Of a stretch of DNA of 64,000 nt, positions 44,653-55,665 are shown piece after piece. Source of the stretch: Fragilaria radians (lineage: Eukaryota; Bacillariophyta; Fragilariophyceae; Fragilariales; Fragilariaceae); assembly GCA_900642245.1 (NCBI GenBank), contig CAAAJI010000007.1, forward strand, positions 542,698 to 606,697. Reading direction: 5' to 3'. The notes below the pieces were generated by a model, which had not been told where the DNA came from, made no database searches, and saw nothing but the letters and a program-made list of their open reading frames with translations. A program made the position numbers and the translations under genes. Each line of letters starts with the position of its first letter. The first letter of the stretch is position 1.

Positions 44653-47499
44653 CTATTGGTCTATGGCACAGTTTTCTTCCTTGATTTCTGAAATTGAGTA
44701 AACAGGTACTTCTTCGCGGTCAGATTTAATGGAGGGGTCAACTCCTTTCGACATTTGGGGCTCCCCTTTCGAATCGTCTTGGTCGATATTCGGCTTACTA
44801 GCGGCAATCGGATTCGTCATTGAGGATTTCAAATGAATGAACGAAGCTTGTGAGGAGGGTATGTTGGCTTCATATGAGTTTTCAACAGCTATCGTAAGAC
44901 ATGATGTCACTTCGTCGGGAAGGGAGCTGCTACTTTCCGGCACTTCTATCTTTTCTGGTATTGTGGTACTATTCACTGCCGATACCGCTGGCTTTACAGC
45001 AGTTACGTTACTTTTTATTGGAGTTTGCAATTGCGAGACTGGAATTATAGAACGCCGTTCATGTACGGACCATTTCAAGCCGAGCAAATTTAACTTGTCA
45101 GCAAATTCTTTCTTCAACTTATGCTTCTGTTTAGCTGTTCTTTGGCGATTTATCCATCTTCCTAATGCTTTCGGTGGTGTGTCATTCGTTTTGTAGTTCG
45201 CTGGGACATTCCCATCCCACTCACCTTCTGCATCCTTCCTTTCCTGCACGTACACAAGTAAAGTTTCGTACATGGATTCCCAGGATGTTGTCGACAAAAC
45301 AGACCATTTAAGACCAATTGCTTCCAGCTCCTTAATAAATTCGCTAAAGTGAGAAACAAAAGGCTTAGATTTCCCATGAGAAAAATGGCTTACCGTTTCC
45401 CTATCTTTTCTTAACTTCCCAGCTTGATACAGACTACGCTGGCGATTTATCCATCTACCAAGATTCCTCTCTTCACCATTTTCATCCAAGCATGACGAGG
45501 AGCCTTTTATTTTATAGTTTGTCGGAACATTCCCGTCCCATTCAGAACCGTCTTTCGTCTTTTCGGCTACATACAAGTGTAGTTCATCCATCATATCTTG
45601 CCAAGAATTTGTCGACAATACACTCCACTTAAGGCCAGTGCTCATTAATTTCAGCTCTCTCTCCTTTCTCAGAACACCTTTATGTTTCGCAGAACGTTGA
45701 TTATTTATCCATCGCCCGAGAGCCTTGCCATCTTTTGTCTTAAATGTGGTGGGGACATTTCCATCCCACTCTACTTCTTTTTTTTCTTTTTCTGTCATTC
45801 CCGTCGTGTCCACTTTTTGATCCTCTACAAATTCCAGAAGACACTCAAACATTTCATCCCATTTTTGGGCAGCCGCTTTGTTCGCAGCGCTATACATGGA
45901 ATATGATGCTTCTGGTACGTACGGATTCTGTTTGGTTTTATTCAAAACTGTCTTTTGACTCGCCGATGGTTTTGATTTTTTCTTTCCAGACGAAAGAGTT
46001 AATTCGCCGTTTTCAGGTGGAACATAACCAGCTGCTGCTCTTGCGCGCGCTCTGATTTCTTCCATATCTCGTTCGCTCTTGGAAGAAAAAGAAGTTAATT
46101 GTTGTGAGTCATGAGCATCTTCACTTTTAAGAAGTTCAATTCCTGCAAAACTCGCCAGATCTAATGCACCAGTAGCTGCTTCGGCAGCGTCTACAGCAGC
46201 AGCGACAGCATCGTAGTCGACTGAAATCGCGTTTGAAGTTGAAGACAACGACCTCTTTCTACCTCTAGATCGGTCCTCTTGCCTCTGTCGCTGCAGTTCT
46301 GCCTGTATTTCAGGTAAGGAAGAGGCATTACTAATAATGTCGGAATGATCATCACGGATAATTTCCTTCATCAGATCCGAGCTTACACTGTTGGAACTTC
46401 CTGCTACGGTTTCGACGACGCGAGCCAATTCCGCTAGATGATCCACTGTAGCCATAGCTGCCGATACGTATTTCTGAATGTCGGAGCCAACTTCGTATCC
46501 ACTGTTGATGGATGGCTCACCAATCGATGCAATGGAATAAATTCGATCACGAGAAAGCGAAATCTTGGACGGAACAGGATTATCTGTATCGGTGACAGTA
46601 GAATTATCAGATTCATCTTCGAGAAATGGTCGCTGAAGTGCAGATGCTGCAATAGCGGCTGCCGCTGCAGTCGTTTCCCCTACGATAGGTTGCTCTCCAA
46701 ATCCTGTCGTGCTGCCGCACATCGTTATGGAGATATCGGACATTCCACCCCAAGACTCGAATCTATCCCTTCGTTTAAAAGAATTTCCCATAAGAGCTTC
46801 AACCAAAAGCTGACGATCTCCATGTGCCATAGTATGACTGGATGACGAAGCTTGTGACTCCTCTTCGTCTCGTTGTCCAGGACGGTATTGCTTGACCTTA
46901 TAATTTGCCAAAATAGAAGACGCCTCATCGCCCAGTGCTTCCAAATGATCTAGCGCTCCTGTTGATAATGTCGATGGAAGAGGTATGGTTGCAACTGTAT
47001 CACGATCGTCAGATGCTGGATACAGCAAATGGCAAGCAGAGTCGGAAACACTTAGTAATCCATCATTAGCCCCAACGATCGAATCCATTGGCCCAAGTCC
47101 TATTGAGCAATCCTCTAAGCTCCCTATTGAGAACAATCGTAGCCTTCCTTCAGATAGCTTTCTTTTCCGTAAAGGTCCTTCTGAGGCAAAATTTGTAATA
47201 TCAAACGAAGCTCGACGCTTTTTGGGAGGAACTTGGGATAGTACCTTAGAATTGTTTCCAACCTCGGATTTCCATTGAATCAATGCTGAATTATTACTGC
47301 TAGAAGCTGCTGTAGCTTCTGCCAAGTTAGATATGGATGTAGTTGTCATTAATCCATCTGAATAACTGCTTTCGGAACGAGATGCTGCCGCGGAGTCGTG
47401 TGATGACTTACGTTTCTTACTAGGTAAAATAGCAGAAGCCGAAGCCGAAGCCATTGTAACTGCTTCAGTAGATAGAGACATATTCAATACTCTGTACAC
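44653..47499 (-). CDS. Helicase-associated (HA) triple-repeat protein
   Basis: A 948-codon frame. Residues about 540-810 contain three HA domains, each with W-x(n)-EWDGNVP-x-x(F/Y)K-x(n)-LGRWINxQR-x(n)-GLKWSV. Copies: EWDGNVPTTFKTKDGKALGR, EWDGNVPTNYKIKG, EWDGNVPANYKTND. There is no helicase core. The N-terminal half is Ser/Ala-rich and disordered-looking, with poly-Ala (TAAAAAIAASAL) and basic patches (KKRKSS, PPKKRRAS) that may act as nuclear signals. HA domains are expanded in diatoms and are thought to bind nucleic acid. A 21-residue insert between HA2 and HA3 is probably an unspliced 63-nt, stop-free intron (45393-45331 on the minus strand, GTAAGC to TTAAG). Removing it gives 927 residues and restores the HA spacing. 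Function may be DNA or RNA binding; this is an inference. Confidence 0.8.
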   Translation of the reverse strand: MYRVLNMSLSTEAVTMASASASAILPSKKRKSSHDSAAASRSESSYSDGLMTTTSISNLAEATAASSSNNSALIQWKSEVGNNSKVLSQVPPKKRRASFDITNFASEGPLRKRKLSEGRLRLFSIGSLEDCSIGLGPMDSIVGANDGLLSVSDSACHLLYPASDDRDTVATIPLPSTLSTGALDHLEALGDEASSILANYKVKQYRPGQRDEEESQASSSSHTMAHGDRQLLVEALMGNSFKRRDRFESWGGMSDISITMCGSTTGFGEQPIVGETTAAAAAIAASALQRPFLEDESDNSTVTDTDNPVPSKISLSRDRIYSIASIGEPSINSGYEVGSDIQKYVSAAMATVDHLAELARVVETVAGSSNSVSSDLMKEIIRDDHSDIISNASSLPEIQAELQRQRQEDRSRGRKRSLSSTSNAISVDYDAVAAAVDAAEAATGALDLASFAGIELLKSEDAHDSQQLTSFSSKSERDMEEIRARARAAAGYVPPENGELTLSSGKKKSKPSASQKTVLNKTKQNPYVPEASYSMYSAANKAAAQKWDEMFECLLEFVEDQKVDTTGMTEKEKKEVEWDGNVPTTFKTKDGKALGRWINNQRSAKHKGVLRKERELKLMSTGLKWSVLSTNSWQDMMDELHLYVAEKTKDGSEWDGNVPTNYKIKGSSSCLDENGEERNLGRWINRQRSLYQAGKLRKDRETVSHFSHGKSKPFVSHFSEFIKELEAIGLKWSVLSTTSWESMYETLLVYVQERKDAEGEWDGNVPANYKTNDTPPKALGRWINRQRTAKQKHKLKKEFADKLNLLGLKWSVHERRSIIPVSQLQTPIKSNVTAVKPAVSAVNSTTIPEKIEVPESSSSLPDEVTSCLTIAVENSYEANIPSSQASFIHLKSSMTNPIAASKPNIDQDDSKGEPQMSKGVDPSIKSDREEVPVYSISEIKEENCAIDQ

Positions 47500-49246
47500 T
47501 CAGATGATAAATGAAGGAAAGAATTGGTGATTTTAAGGAGTGGTGTCTTTTGGTTAAGCACACTTTGATTGCGAGCAGTCAAGGCAAAGTCACAACTTTT
47601 GAGTTGACTTGGTCTTCCTTCAAATATCCTCTGTACCGGTTTTCAGCTTGATAGATACGAAATTTTAATTTCGTTTCGATCGTCCTCTTGATAGGTTAAC
47701 GTCTGAATGAGCACACTTCTTGACGGGCTTCGAGGATTGTTGAACGTCCAGATTCTTGTTCGACCAACAGATAGTTTTCCCCACCAGTTAGTCCTTGGGA
47801 AATAGCTGCTCCCCACCTTAAGCCCGACAGTACATATCGAATGGTTGACTTAGTGTACTTCCTGAATACTACTACTGTAATAATGAAAACAATGCCAATT
47901 GTGTACTGTATATCATTCAAGATTCCTATACATGAGTACGCAAACCAAAAAGTTTATGAAAAACAATGATTATCAACTTTACTAGGAATCCCAACACCAC
48001 TCCTTTGTCATCAAATTTTGAAAACATATTTTAGCTTTTTTAGGCGCCATGCACACACGAGATACAGAGTCTGAGCCTGTAAACATAGGTGAAGTTGTGC
48101 AAGCTTTCAGGGCCCAGAGAGAATCAAGAAAGATTGTATTTCAAGTGCAACGCTCAATATGGCTTTTCTTGAAATAGAAGGATCTGTAGTTGATCCAAAT
48201 AAACAGCTTATTTTTGCACTGACGCTCATTTTTATAAATGAATTAGGAGGGGTAACGGACAAGGAATGGTCAATAACTGAGTAACAGTGATAATGCTTAT
48301 TGATTACACACCAAATGATGCCAATGATATCTCCAGAATATAAAGCACGAACATCGAGCAAAATATAGATATTGTTGACTTTCTAAGAGCACAGATGTAT
48401 AAAGCACAAGGGTTAGGTGTAAAACCCTTCGGAAAGGTATCCGTCATAGTGTACTTAACATGCGTTAATCCATAATGAGGTGAGATGGAAATGCCTCGTT
48501 TAGGGAGTCATGGAATAGTTGCGCTGAATAAATACCAGAAAAATCAATGGCATTAGCAAGGTGAAAGATATTCTAAATCCCAAAATCACATTCATAACCA
48601 AAATCAACTTCAAAAATAGGTCCACTATTGCTAGGAAATTAAACATTATGCTTAATCACACACACTTTCTATCAAAATAGCTGTTGAACTTAAGTAAGAA
48701 ATTAAGAACAATTACAACAGTGGACATAACACCTCTTCTTTACCCTTCTGCGTAAGGGATATTGTAGTGAAGGGAGAATATATAATATTCACAAGGAATA
48801 AATCAGCCCCTGAATAGTTATCGAACTAAATAAAATAATCATCATGAAAGATATTTAAAGATCAAGGGATTTAAGATTACTGGGCTGCTTGACATTGTTG
48901 TGATGATCAAATGTAAGATTCTTAATGTGGAATTCTATGGTATGCCCTAGATTTCGTTTTTGTTAGTCCAGTAACATTCCAATGTTTTTCTTGTTTGACG
49001 ATATCTTACGACTCTTAATATGCATTCTCGGATTTAGATTTGTAATCTCTCTAACTTATACAAAAAATTCAACGTTTCCTCATGTTATCGGAGAATTTTA
49101 ATTTATTTTCTACAAATGAAGGATTTCTCTGAATTCTCCGTAAGCATCCTCAGTGGCTTCAACCCAAACAATTAACTTTTAAATGTCTATTTCATTTTTC
49201 ATCTTGATATGTATTTTTAGATACTATTTCCATCATAAGGGATCAA
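47500..49246. other. Intergenic region
   Basis: About 1.7 kb with no supported gene. The motif CACAAGGGTTA at about 48402 resembles the repeat near the gap at 10183, but the similarity stops quickly. Confidence 0.45.
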
Positions 49247-50840
49247 TTAAGTATGTGAGGGGCTTCGATCCGCGTAACCTGATTGAAAAGGGCTTCCTTC
49301 AATAACGGTCGCTAGCTGTTTGCAAATAAAGTAGGAGCCCAGGCTTAGGCTTAGAGTAAAAAGAAATAGGAATGGTCTGTAGCGCAGTAAAATGGAACTG
49401 GCGAAAGAACTTATTAGTCCTCCGGCTTGAATGCGCTGGATGACTTTCAGAGCTCGACGACATGATGCACACTGTCTGGAATGGTTTTTCCAGGGGTCTA
49501 TTTGTTCTCTTCGGTCCATTAGTCGTAATGATGTAAAGTCTGCTGGACCAAACGTATTTTTTGGTGCTGTAGAGAAGCCATGTTGTACCCACCATTGGCG
49601 AAAGGCTTTTACCCCGAAATCAGATTGAGTGGGCAAAATATAAGGAGAAGACGTAGAGGATCGCTTTCGAGTATTATATTCGGCATCATGAATCCAAGAA
49701 TCTGTGTTTAAAAATCGATTTGAAGCAGCATGTTGAATCCAAATCGGAAGCCAGTTACTGATTTGAAAAGTGTAAAGAATTCGAGACTTCCCAGCTTCTA
49801 CTGGGACTACATGAATATTGAGAGCTGTTCTATATTCTTCAGAATCATTGATCTGTGTTCGGTAATGATACATAGTTGGCCTTTGAAATGAGACGATTCC
49901 TCTGGTGTAGAGAATTGTACAATTCATGAGTAAGGAACAAAGAAGATTTTAACAAAAGAGTGTTGAGAGTCATGTTATGCACGTACTTTCGTTTCTTCTT
50001 TCGGGAAAAATCTTCGAAGGAAACTTCAATATGAGTAAAATTTGAAACAAATGTGTTCATAGGGATAGAAGATGCATCGGAGCGAAAGCTTTGCAGTCCA
50101 TGGTGTGCAAATGGAATATGCGCTGGATCCATGAAATTTTCAATGAGAAAATCTGCGGAATAGGGTAACTCTCTAACAAAGTAGATACTATTCTGCTCCA
50201 TTTCGCGTCGAAGAGTATAAAACATATCTTCAGGCTTCATAGACTGCAAAAACATTTCGCCATGTATAGAAGAGGGCAAAAACGCGAATATTAAGTCCCC
50301 AGCAAGATGCGTTGCAAAATGGGTAGCAACAGCAGCATGCTTTAGTTTTTTTGGCGCTATTTCGGATTCGTCTGCTTGTGGAATTCTTTGAAGTTTACCA
50401 TCGGTATCAAACTGCCATCCATGGTAGGGGCATTCAATACACCCTGTTTCGGGGTCGACTCGTCCTTGGCTAAGTGGAGCCAATCGATGGGGACATACAT
50501 CAGCCATAACAGACCAAGATGTATCTTTACTTGTCTTTTCATCGTAATGACTCTCATGACCAGAGTTCCAGACTACCAAGTCTATACCCATTACACGAAT
50601 CTTCTGAGGACCTAGGCCTGCGAGTGAATGTGCGGATGCAATAGGAATCCATGCCCCAATTTTCGTGTTACTGTCAGGATCCTCATTTAGAGGAATAGTG
50701 ATTGCATCTCCAGATGATAATTTGGATGATTGAAGCCTATAGTTAGTATAGTGATATTTATGCCTTAATGTCGATGTTTTGCCTAGGAAGAAGGCGGAAG
50801 AGAAACTAAGCGTACAGAGAAATGTGATAACAATGTTCAT
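49247..50840 (-). CDS. Plastid Rieske oxygenase of the PAO/TIC55 type
   Basis: Two exons on the minus strand, 50840-49987 and 49901-49247, joined by an 85-nt GT-AG intron; the splice gives KKKRK/GIVSFQRPTMY in frame (502 residues). The N-terminus is a signal peptide with Phe at the cleavage region (TFLCTLSFSSA/FFLGK), indicating plastid import. Rieske [2Fe-2S] ligands are Cys116-Pro-His118 and Cys137-x2-His140. Mononuclear iron residues appear as NFMDPAHIPFAHHG (Asn235, Asp238, His241, His246). Toward the C-terminus are CASC, the CxxC typical of PAO/TIC55/PTC52 proteins, and a membrane segment (FLFLFTLSLSLGSYFI). The group hydroxylates or ring-opens chlorophyll derivatives in plastid membranes. 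Which substrate this member uses cannot be told from sequence. Divergent from the gene at 51225. Confidence 0.85.
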
Positions 50841-51224
50841 GCTGTTTTTGGTTGTCGTCCATAAGAAATCAGTGTAATTTCCAGCGCAAGCATCAAGAGT
50901 AAAGATTCCTCATTCCCTTTTCGTCCATCTTTATTCGCAAGGCATGCCTGCCCATGCCGACTTCAGTATTCTTGTAAAAGAAAACCGATTATTTTGGTTG
51001 TACGTACGAAATATGGTTGAAACCATAGTTCGACAGGATTAGAATGGCATATTCGCAAGTTTAGTTTAAGAGAAATGCATACATGTATAAACGCTCGAAA
51101 CCGTTACTCTTAATTAAGTTTCTGCATTAGAATTTATTGAAAATCTATACATTATTCTTCGAAAACCATCCCCTTTCTGGGACTCATGAAATTTAGTCCA
51201 CATCGTCAATAATTAGTTGCAGCG
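50841..51224. promoter_or_regulatory. Divergent promoter region
   Basis: A 384-base region between two divergent starts, presumably holding both promoters. No clear motif was identified. Confidence 0.4.
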
Positions 51225-52640
51225 ATGTTAAACTCGTTATTGGGGATAGCGAAAGAGTTCGAGCAAGGTGTAGGATCGTTATCTCCCAGAAAATCGGTAA
51301 CTCATAAAGAAAGGAAGTATGGAAGGAAAAACAATGGGAAGGAATCTTTATTCCATGAGCAACAATATTATAGGCAGGCTTTATCCCCTCTACCGGTTTC
51401 GGAGGAGAATTTTGCGATACGTACCACTAAGAGTGGCGTCGAAATCGCATTAGATAACACGGATACAACCATTGATAATGATTCTCAAGTCGAACTGTTA
51501 AACTATCACAATTTTACAAGGAAGGCAATCAGGGTTCACAGATGCCAATATTCCATAAATTTTCCAATGATTCCAGTTTTTCTTGCGAAGAAAAATTTTT
51601 ACGCTCCACAATCACAACATCGATTGCCGTTTCAAAATGAAGATGCACGATCTTCCATATCAGATGAAATTTTCCTCTTACAATCGCATACGACGCGAGA
51701 TGAAATGACATCGGTGGCAGAGGAAGTTGCCCGTCTGGATAAAGATATACGAGATTTGGAGAATTATAGATTAGATATTGAGCATGAATACTTTCAACAG
51801 CCAATCGCAAGCGTCGATTTACCCTTATGGGATGTTAATTTCCTTCTTCATGGCCAGAAGTTATCGATAGATGTCGCTAACGAATTGCAGCGTCGTCGAG
51901 GACGCTGTTGGACAGTACAACTTCGATCTATGAAGTTACGAGACACTTTATGCTCCAAACTGAATTCTCAGGATTTGTTTCCCTCAAAGCATACCAACAA
52001 ATACAAGTTTCGAGCGACTGTTACCGCGATAACTCAAGTTTCGCACATGTGTCTACTTCCACTACTTGGGAATACAAGTGCATTTTTCGTTCACACAGAT
52101 ACCTCCGAGTCCTTTGGCCATGTGCCGGCACCCATATTGTCGCGTATGAAGAAAAGTGCTTTGCAGATAGAAATGCTCACCTACATGGCGATGGGTCCAA
52201 ATGAAAGCTACTATGCAGCATTTTCGTCTGGACATGTCTTTTGGGCATCGTCAGATTCAGACTTTCATGCAATTATGAGAGACTGGCCCGTATATAGAGT
52301 GGCATTTGGTGAATCTAAAAAGTTACCAAATCAAAAAATTGAATCAAGCTGGATTGTTGTTGCTCGAGATGGCCGAGTTGCCTTTAAGAACTTACCTCAA
52401 CGTTTAACCAATCTTCTGAATTCCAGACTTGTGGACATGCCCATGCCCTCAGAAGTCGCCTTAGGAAGCGATGGTTCATACTTTATTCGATTTCTTGACG
52501 GAGTTATCGAATATTGCCTGCCTTCTGATATTGCGAATGTCTGCGAATTCGTATTACGGAGAGGTGGGAAAATTACCAATGTTCTACTTCATCCTAAATT
52601 GTCCAAGGAGTTCATTGTTCGACATACGGAAATGAAATAA
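51225..52640 (+). CDS. Protein of unknown function with two 'GxxGSYFxxFxDG' motifs
   Basis: Encodes 471 residues, intronless. The N-terminal third is basic and Gln-rich, with a coiled-coil-like stretch (TSVAEEVARLDKDIRDLENYRLDIE, about 162-186). The C-terminal third carries two related motifs, YMAMGPNESYYAAFSSGHVFW (about 320-340) and EVALGSDGSYFIRFLDGVIEY (about 410-430), which recall short beta-repeats that recur in other eukaryotic proteins of unknown role. A related WIVVARDGRVAFKNLP lies between. There is no signal peptide or membrane segment. The start is the first ATG of the frame. Function not assigned. Converges on the RNase HII gene. Confidence 0.65.
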   Translation: MLNSLLGIAKEFEQGVGSLSPRKSVTHKERKYGRKNNGKESLFHEQQYYRQALSPLPVSEENFAIRTTKSGVEIALDNTDTTIDNDSQVELLNYHNFTRKAIRVHRCQYSINFPMIPVFLAKKNFYAPQSQHRLPFQNEDARSSISDEIFLLQSHTTRDEMTSVAEEVARLDKDIRDLENYRLDIEHEYFQQPIASVDLPLWDVNFLLHGQKLSIDVANELQRRRGRCWTVQLRSMKLRDTLCSKLNSQDLFPSKHTNKYKFRATVTAITQVSHMCLLPLLGNTSAFFVHTDTSESFGHVPAPILSRMKKSALQIEMLTYMAMGPNESYYAAFSSGHVFWASSDSDFHAIMRDWPVYRVAFGESKKLPNQKIESSWIVVARDGRVAFKNLPQRLTNLLNSRLVDMPMPSEVALGSDGSYFIRFLDGVIEYCLPSDIANVCEFVLRRGGKITNVLLHPKLSKEFIVRHTEMK

Positions 52641-53146
52641 AAATATCATTCATTCTCAAAAGCAATCCTCAGGGAAAGAACAAAAGGAGAAATTTACGAA
52701 ATTTTCACTTAATGTCACTGATTTAATTTTCTTGTCCTTGAGTCATCATAAAAAAATGTTCTCCTTAAAGATTCAACACTCTGACTCGTGGAGGGTTTCA
52801 AGACAATTTTCTTCATGTTTCTATTGAAAGTCTACAGAAAGGGGAGGAACTATCTAGAATGTACAAGAAATCTATTTGCGAAGCGAGAGTTTATGAGTAA
52901 TTTTCTTATCGCTCTCTGCAGAAGAAAAAATGCAACCCTTAGCGATACTTCCAGATGGTAGTCTTACACCTCATACCCATCATTTCTGTTTCGTTTCGAA
53001 TCATTTTTTTGTGAAAAATTGTAAAATGTTCAACAGTGCGGAAAATTCAAGTCTATAATAGAGTCACGATAGAGATGAATTCAGCACTAACCGTAATTGA
53101 AAACTAGATGTATAACTTTTGGATCAATAAGGGCTTTATATTTTCT
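52641..53146. other. Spacer between convergent genes
   Basis: No frame or repeat of note. A+T-rich 3' flank of both genes. Confidence 0.45.
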
Positions 53147-54483
53147 CTATTCCTCGTTCATCGTTTCCTCGAAATGCATGTGCTTTAGGGGAGCAAAGGT
53201 CTTACGATGAATGGGCAAGGGTCCATACTTGGAAATGAATGACATGTGCTTGGCGGTACCGTAACCTTTATGCTGACCAAATAAATATTGAGGAAACTGT
53301 TTATCGTATTCATGCATTAAGCTATCACGTGAAACCTTAGCCAGAATAGATGCAGCAGCAATTAGATACTCACGATCGTCACCGTGAATTATGGTTTCGG
53401 CCTCTGTGGGGAAATTCGGTGGCATTCTATTCCCATCAATTAATGTATACGCCTCAGACACATCGAGGGGACAACTTCCTGATACGACGTTCCCATCCTT
53501 ATCGGTGGGTTGTTCCTTACAACATAACATCCCTTGTGTTGTATAGATAACTTAGATTCGTATCTTATGGTGTCCAGTCCGATGACACCACTTGTTGCCA
53601 TCTTCATCGCTTGATATGTTGCCTGCAAGATATTCACTTCATCAATAGTTTCCGCATCGACGACAGCGATGGCATATCGAATTCCTGGGCTGGAAATGAG
53701 ACGATTGTACACTTCTTCACGCACATGTTCTTTATGGATACGCTTAGAATCACATATTCCACCAATCGTCGTCATCGTTGACAAAATTGCTGCAGCGACA
53801 ACAGGTCCAGCCAAGGGTCCACGACCAGCTTCATCGACTCCAATAACATAGGAAAACTTCTTGCTTCTTTTATTACTGTGAGTTAATACTTCTGTCTCTC
53901 GATTGCGGGGTAGTGACAGAATAACTTCGGAGGTTGGATTTTTGGTTGTCGTGGTGGTAGGACGTAACGTTGTTGTGGCAACAGTGTTGGGCATATCCAT
54001 GTTCTTGCTTCTTGGACTCAGAATTTCTTCATCTGATACATTTTGTTCATTCCCCTTTTTCGGTTTTTCCCTTCGTCTGGATGATTCTGGATTAATCGTA
54101 TTAGCTAATTCCGATTGAGAGCTGTTGGATTTACGTTTGGATCTTGTCTTGCTTGATAAACATTCTGGTGTGTCATCACTCGCGGCATGTGTATTGGAAG
54201 CAAGAGTACTGTTACGTCCCTCTGATGATTGTCGTGTTCCATTTCGTTTACTATGGGCACCCATAAATGAAGCAATGTGCAAGTTCCTTTCATCTTGTGA
54301 CTGGAGTCGAGGGCTTCGTCGCAAACTTGTCATCGAGCATCTAGGAAAAATAAAAGATAACGTATATGTGTTTTGAAGCAAAAACCAGAAAATACCAACT
54401 TTAACTTGACGACTGCTGATCACGGGTCCTAAAAGGAAACCTAAACACAGGATTTGTGATGAAGCAAGAAAAAATAAAAGCAT
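53147..54483 (-). CDS. Ribonuclease HII, interrupted by a frameshift
   Basis: Two overlapping minus-strand frames together make one RNase HII. The first (54483-53440) contributes VIGVDEAGRGPLAGPVVAAA (Asp-Glu catalytic pair), ICDSKRI and NILQATYQAM. The second (53530-53147) adds YTLIDGNRMP, IIHGD, AAASILAKVSRD (catalytic Asp) and QHKGYGTAKH. The switch falls near 53505-53540, where no intron of normal size fits; the only GT-AG pair with the right phase is 23 nt. A one-base loss or an assembly error is likely, so the protein may or may not be whole. The enzyme removes ribonucleotides from RNA/DNA hybrids. The N-terminal about 180 residues are Ser/Arg/Lys-rich. The start at 54483 gives a hydrophobic signal-like end (MLLFFLASSQILCLGFLL). 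An ATG at 54333 (MTSLRRSPRL) is an alternative, with a pyrimidine-rich CTAG acceptor just before it. Confidence 0.8.
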
Positions 54484-55380
54484 TTTAGTAACTCTCGGTT
54501 TTGCTATGATGTTTCTATATTTCTTTCATACGAAGCAAATGATATCCCCCCAGGAAGAAAATCCTTTTTAAATCTCCTAAAACGTGAATATAATTCAAAG
54601 GTAAAGCACTCTTCCTAGATGTTAGCATTGTCAACTACTGATTGTATAATCCTTGATCATCAAACATTTCAACATAAATTACTGGAATTTGGTGAAACTT
54701 AAGATTTTGACATCAGTTTCGCAAGGTTAACAAATTTACCTTTGGAGTAGTAGAATGCAAAGATTTCCACAAAGATTTGATTCAGTATTGTGTCTAGGCA
54801 TCATTAGAATCTTACTTTTTCGTATTTCCGCCCACTGCCTGGTGTAAATGCAAATGATTAGAGTGGATTTTGCCATGTAGATGTATCGCACGTAGACCCC
54901 TGTATGAAAATTCATTACCAAGTTGAAATGTAATTGCACATGATTACCCTCCATCATCACAGTTAACAGAACACATTAAATTTTGGATCTTATGTTGCGT
55001 ACGTATGTCAAAAAGGCGTGTCCACACCATTTTTCCCTATATACTACCTACCTTGAAATTTTATTCAAGTGTCACAGCTTTTTTCAAAATAGTTTTGCGG
55101 CTGTAGAATGAAAGTATAGTGTGATTTAATTTAACACTTCAGCATTCAAGCGGTGAGAGTGCAGATTCCTTTTGGACATCCCTCTTTCTTGTAAAGAATT
55201 CAGCGAATTACCCGCAAATGTCGAGGTGATACCACGACAAATGAATCCTATGATATTCCTTGATATTTTTCAAGTGTATCTGATGTTCAATAAAATCGCT
55301 GTATCATGTTGATAAGATGAACGTATTGAGTTATTTAGTCTTCCATTTGAGATTGGATCGGATGATTCGGTTATAATAGT
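54484..55380. other. Intergenic region
   Basis: No supported gene. It ends at the left copy of the CTGTATGAC direct repeat (55381-55389). Confidence 0.45.
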
Positions 55381-55389
55381 CTGTATGAC

Positions 55390-55504
55390 CAGTGACCAGG
55401 CCCGGTCGTTTTCTCCGCCGAGAATTTCTCCGCCAGTGAAATTTTACGTCTCCGAAGAATACTGCTCCGTTGCGTTTCACTGGCGGAGAAAACGAACAGG
55501 TTTG
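55390..55504. mobile_element. Small hairpin element, MITE-like (115 bp), with 9-bp flanking repeats
   Basis: Flanked by identical CTGTATGAC at 55381-55389 and 55505-55513. Internally, TTCTCCGCCAGTGAAA (55426-55441) is a perfect inverted copy of TTTCACTGGCGGAGAA (55475-55490). TCGTTTTCTCCGCC (55406-55419) also pairs perfectly with GGCGGAGAAAACGA (55482-55495). So two left arms compete for one right arm. A 9-bp duplication would fit Mutator-type insertion, but the extreme ends are poorly matched. It lies about 160 bases upstream of the silaffin-like gene and could instead be a local hairpin. Confidence 0.5.
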
Positions 55505-55665
55505 CTGTATGACAGATTCTTCTACTGAGAAAAAGGCGATTTTTTTTATTGGTGGGAGAAGACATACCTTATTCTTTAGATATTTCGTGGAACGGACGAA
55601 ACGTTATAATTCACAATTGTTCCTTTGGACTGTTGATTGTAATCAGCCTTATACGACTGATTATA

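Noticed and set aside
53487..53512. A 23-nt intron to repair the RNase HII frame
   Set aside because: It has GT-AG ends and the right phase, but is far too short for spliceosomal removal. A one-base indel explains the break better.
54341..54405. A 65-nt intron in the N-terminal part of RNase HII
   Set aside because: The acceptor side looks good (T-rich, CCTAG), but removing 65 bases shifts the frame away from the catalytic domain. It could only belong to a 5' leader intron.
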